Position numbers and translations under genes: made by a program
Part shown: piece by piece, positions 63,723 to 64,000 of the stretch
Layout of the letters: each line of letters begins with the position of its first letter
How positions within the stretch are numbered: the stretch's first letter is position 1
The notes under the pieces: model-generated
Told to the model about the DNA's origin: nothing
What the model saw: the letters and a program-made list of their open reading frames with translations, nothing else
The model's database searches: none
NCBI GenBank assembly: GCA_934700345.1
Contig: CAKUXP010000014.1
Span: 1-64,000, forward strand
Length of the DNA: 64,000 nt
DNA from: an uncultured Fibrobacter sp.
Lineage (GTDB): Bacteria > Fibrobacterota > Fibrobacteria > Fibrobacterales > Fibrobacteraceae
Reading direction: 5' to 3'

Positions 63723-63742
63723 TAAAAATGAATAAAAATACC
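63696..63742 (+). repeat. Two 14-base direct repeats at 33-base period
   Basis: TGAATAAAAATACC occurs at 63696-63709 and again at 63729-63742. The 33-base period is about three helical turns, as for cooperative operator sites. They lie just upstream of the truncated DUF4143 frame. Confidence 0.7.
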
Positions 63743-63863
63743 GATTTTGAAGTTTTCGCTTAGAGTTTGCGTTTCTTTCCGCACTTTTTCTCAATGCGGA
63801 TGTTCGCTCGAGCCGGGGACTGACATCCTAGTGAGCCGGAGATGCCGATTCACTCCCTATCCC

Positions 63864-64000
63864 TTACATCTTGAATCCTAGTCCCTCCAGGTTTTTCTTG
63901 ATTTGTTTTTCGAGTTCGTGGCTCTTGGTGAACATCTGGGAGAGTTCGGTGGTGAGGCGGGTCATTTTCTCTTCGAAGGGTTCGTCGTCTTCTTCGGCGT
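63864..64000 (-). CDS. hsdM: C-terminal end of type I restriction-modification methyltransferase HsdM (partial)
   Basis: The last 45 codons before a TAA stop at 63864-63866 read DDEPFEEKMTRLTTELSQMF..SHELEKQIKKNLEGLGFKM. This is the usual coiled HsdM C-terminus (compare FEEKM..LT..L...F..S..LE..I..NL..LG). The rest of the gene lies beyond the right edge. Together with hsdS it defines a type I restriction-modification locus; hsdR is not in the window. Confidence 0.8.
   Translation of the reverse strand, partial: AEEDDEPFEEKMTRLTTELSQMFTKSHELEKQIKKNLEGLGFKM

Noticed and set aside
1..64000. CRISPR arrays, tRNA or rRNA genes
   Set aside because: No regularly spaced repeats, cloverleaf-like intergenic segments or rRNA-like stretches were noticed. 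A tRNAscan or CRISPR finder run would settle it.

Overview
The window looks like a chromosomal segment of a Fibrobacter-type bacterium (phylum Fibrobacterota). This is an inference from four observations: a roughly 1057-residue GH51 endoglucanase with three N-terminal carbohydrate-binding modules, built like the Fibrobacter succinogenes EGF/Cel51A enzyme; many lipoproteins and outer-membrane proteins; a PorV/UPF0164-like barrel; and a Gram-negative envelope gene set (bamD, lptF, lptG). Most of the window is dense, GC-balanced housekeeping DNA with ATGA-type overlaps. Two stretches, about 15.6-20.1 kb and 59.2-64.0 kb, are visibly AT-richer, carry defence or mobile genes and broken genes, and look acquired.

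Layout. 0-12 kb: the edge of a probable IS5-type element, a uracil/hypoxanthine-DNA glycosylase, a minus-strand run hisS-SGNH-SGNH-MBOAT (polysaccharide or envelope O-acylation), surE, gyrA, and a macro-like/PARG fusion. 12-15 kb: vanZ, ogt, a DPBB-like lipoprotein and an aminotransferase. 15-21 kb: an accessory island. It holds a secreted caspase-like protein with a translationally coupled secreted partner interrupted at an A7 tract, a duplicated aminotransferase 3' end, remnants of an IS5-like transposase, a complete NgoMIV-type restriction-modification pair (predicted GCCGGC), and two decayed genes. 21-27 kb: a DsbA-like lipoprotein, the GH51 cellulase, murA and an RDD protein. 27-41 kb: rapA, proB, xerC/D, a PorV-like barrel, STAS and degenerate LytM proteins, pdxA, NUDIX, PHP hydrolase and bamD.

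41-53.5 kb is one continuous plus-strand run: lptF, lptG, a diguanylate cyclase, a sodium symporter, tadA, a lipoprotein and a beta-helix protein. It ends in a four-gene module: a DUF3348-like protein, a MotA/ZorA-like proton channel with a ~380-residue coiled-coil tail, a MotB/OmpA-like stator and a DUF2894-like protein. I regard this as the best candidate for an uncharacterised energy-coupled system. 53.5-56.7 kb is a copper operon (CsoR operator, csoR, membrane-tethered HMA protein, copA). The 3' end of copA carries an HMA domain behind its own ribosome-binding site, so a free CopZ-like chaperone may be made from within copA.

56.7-64 kb: argH, with an intact IS30 element inserted just upstream of it. 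The element truncates the partner gene of an AAA ATPase. Next come a small lipoprotein coupled to hsdS, a 5'-truncated DUF4143 ATPase gene, and the tail of hsdM at the right edge. This is a type I restriction-modification operon split by other DNA. I found no tRNA, rRNA or CRISPR array.
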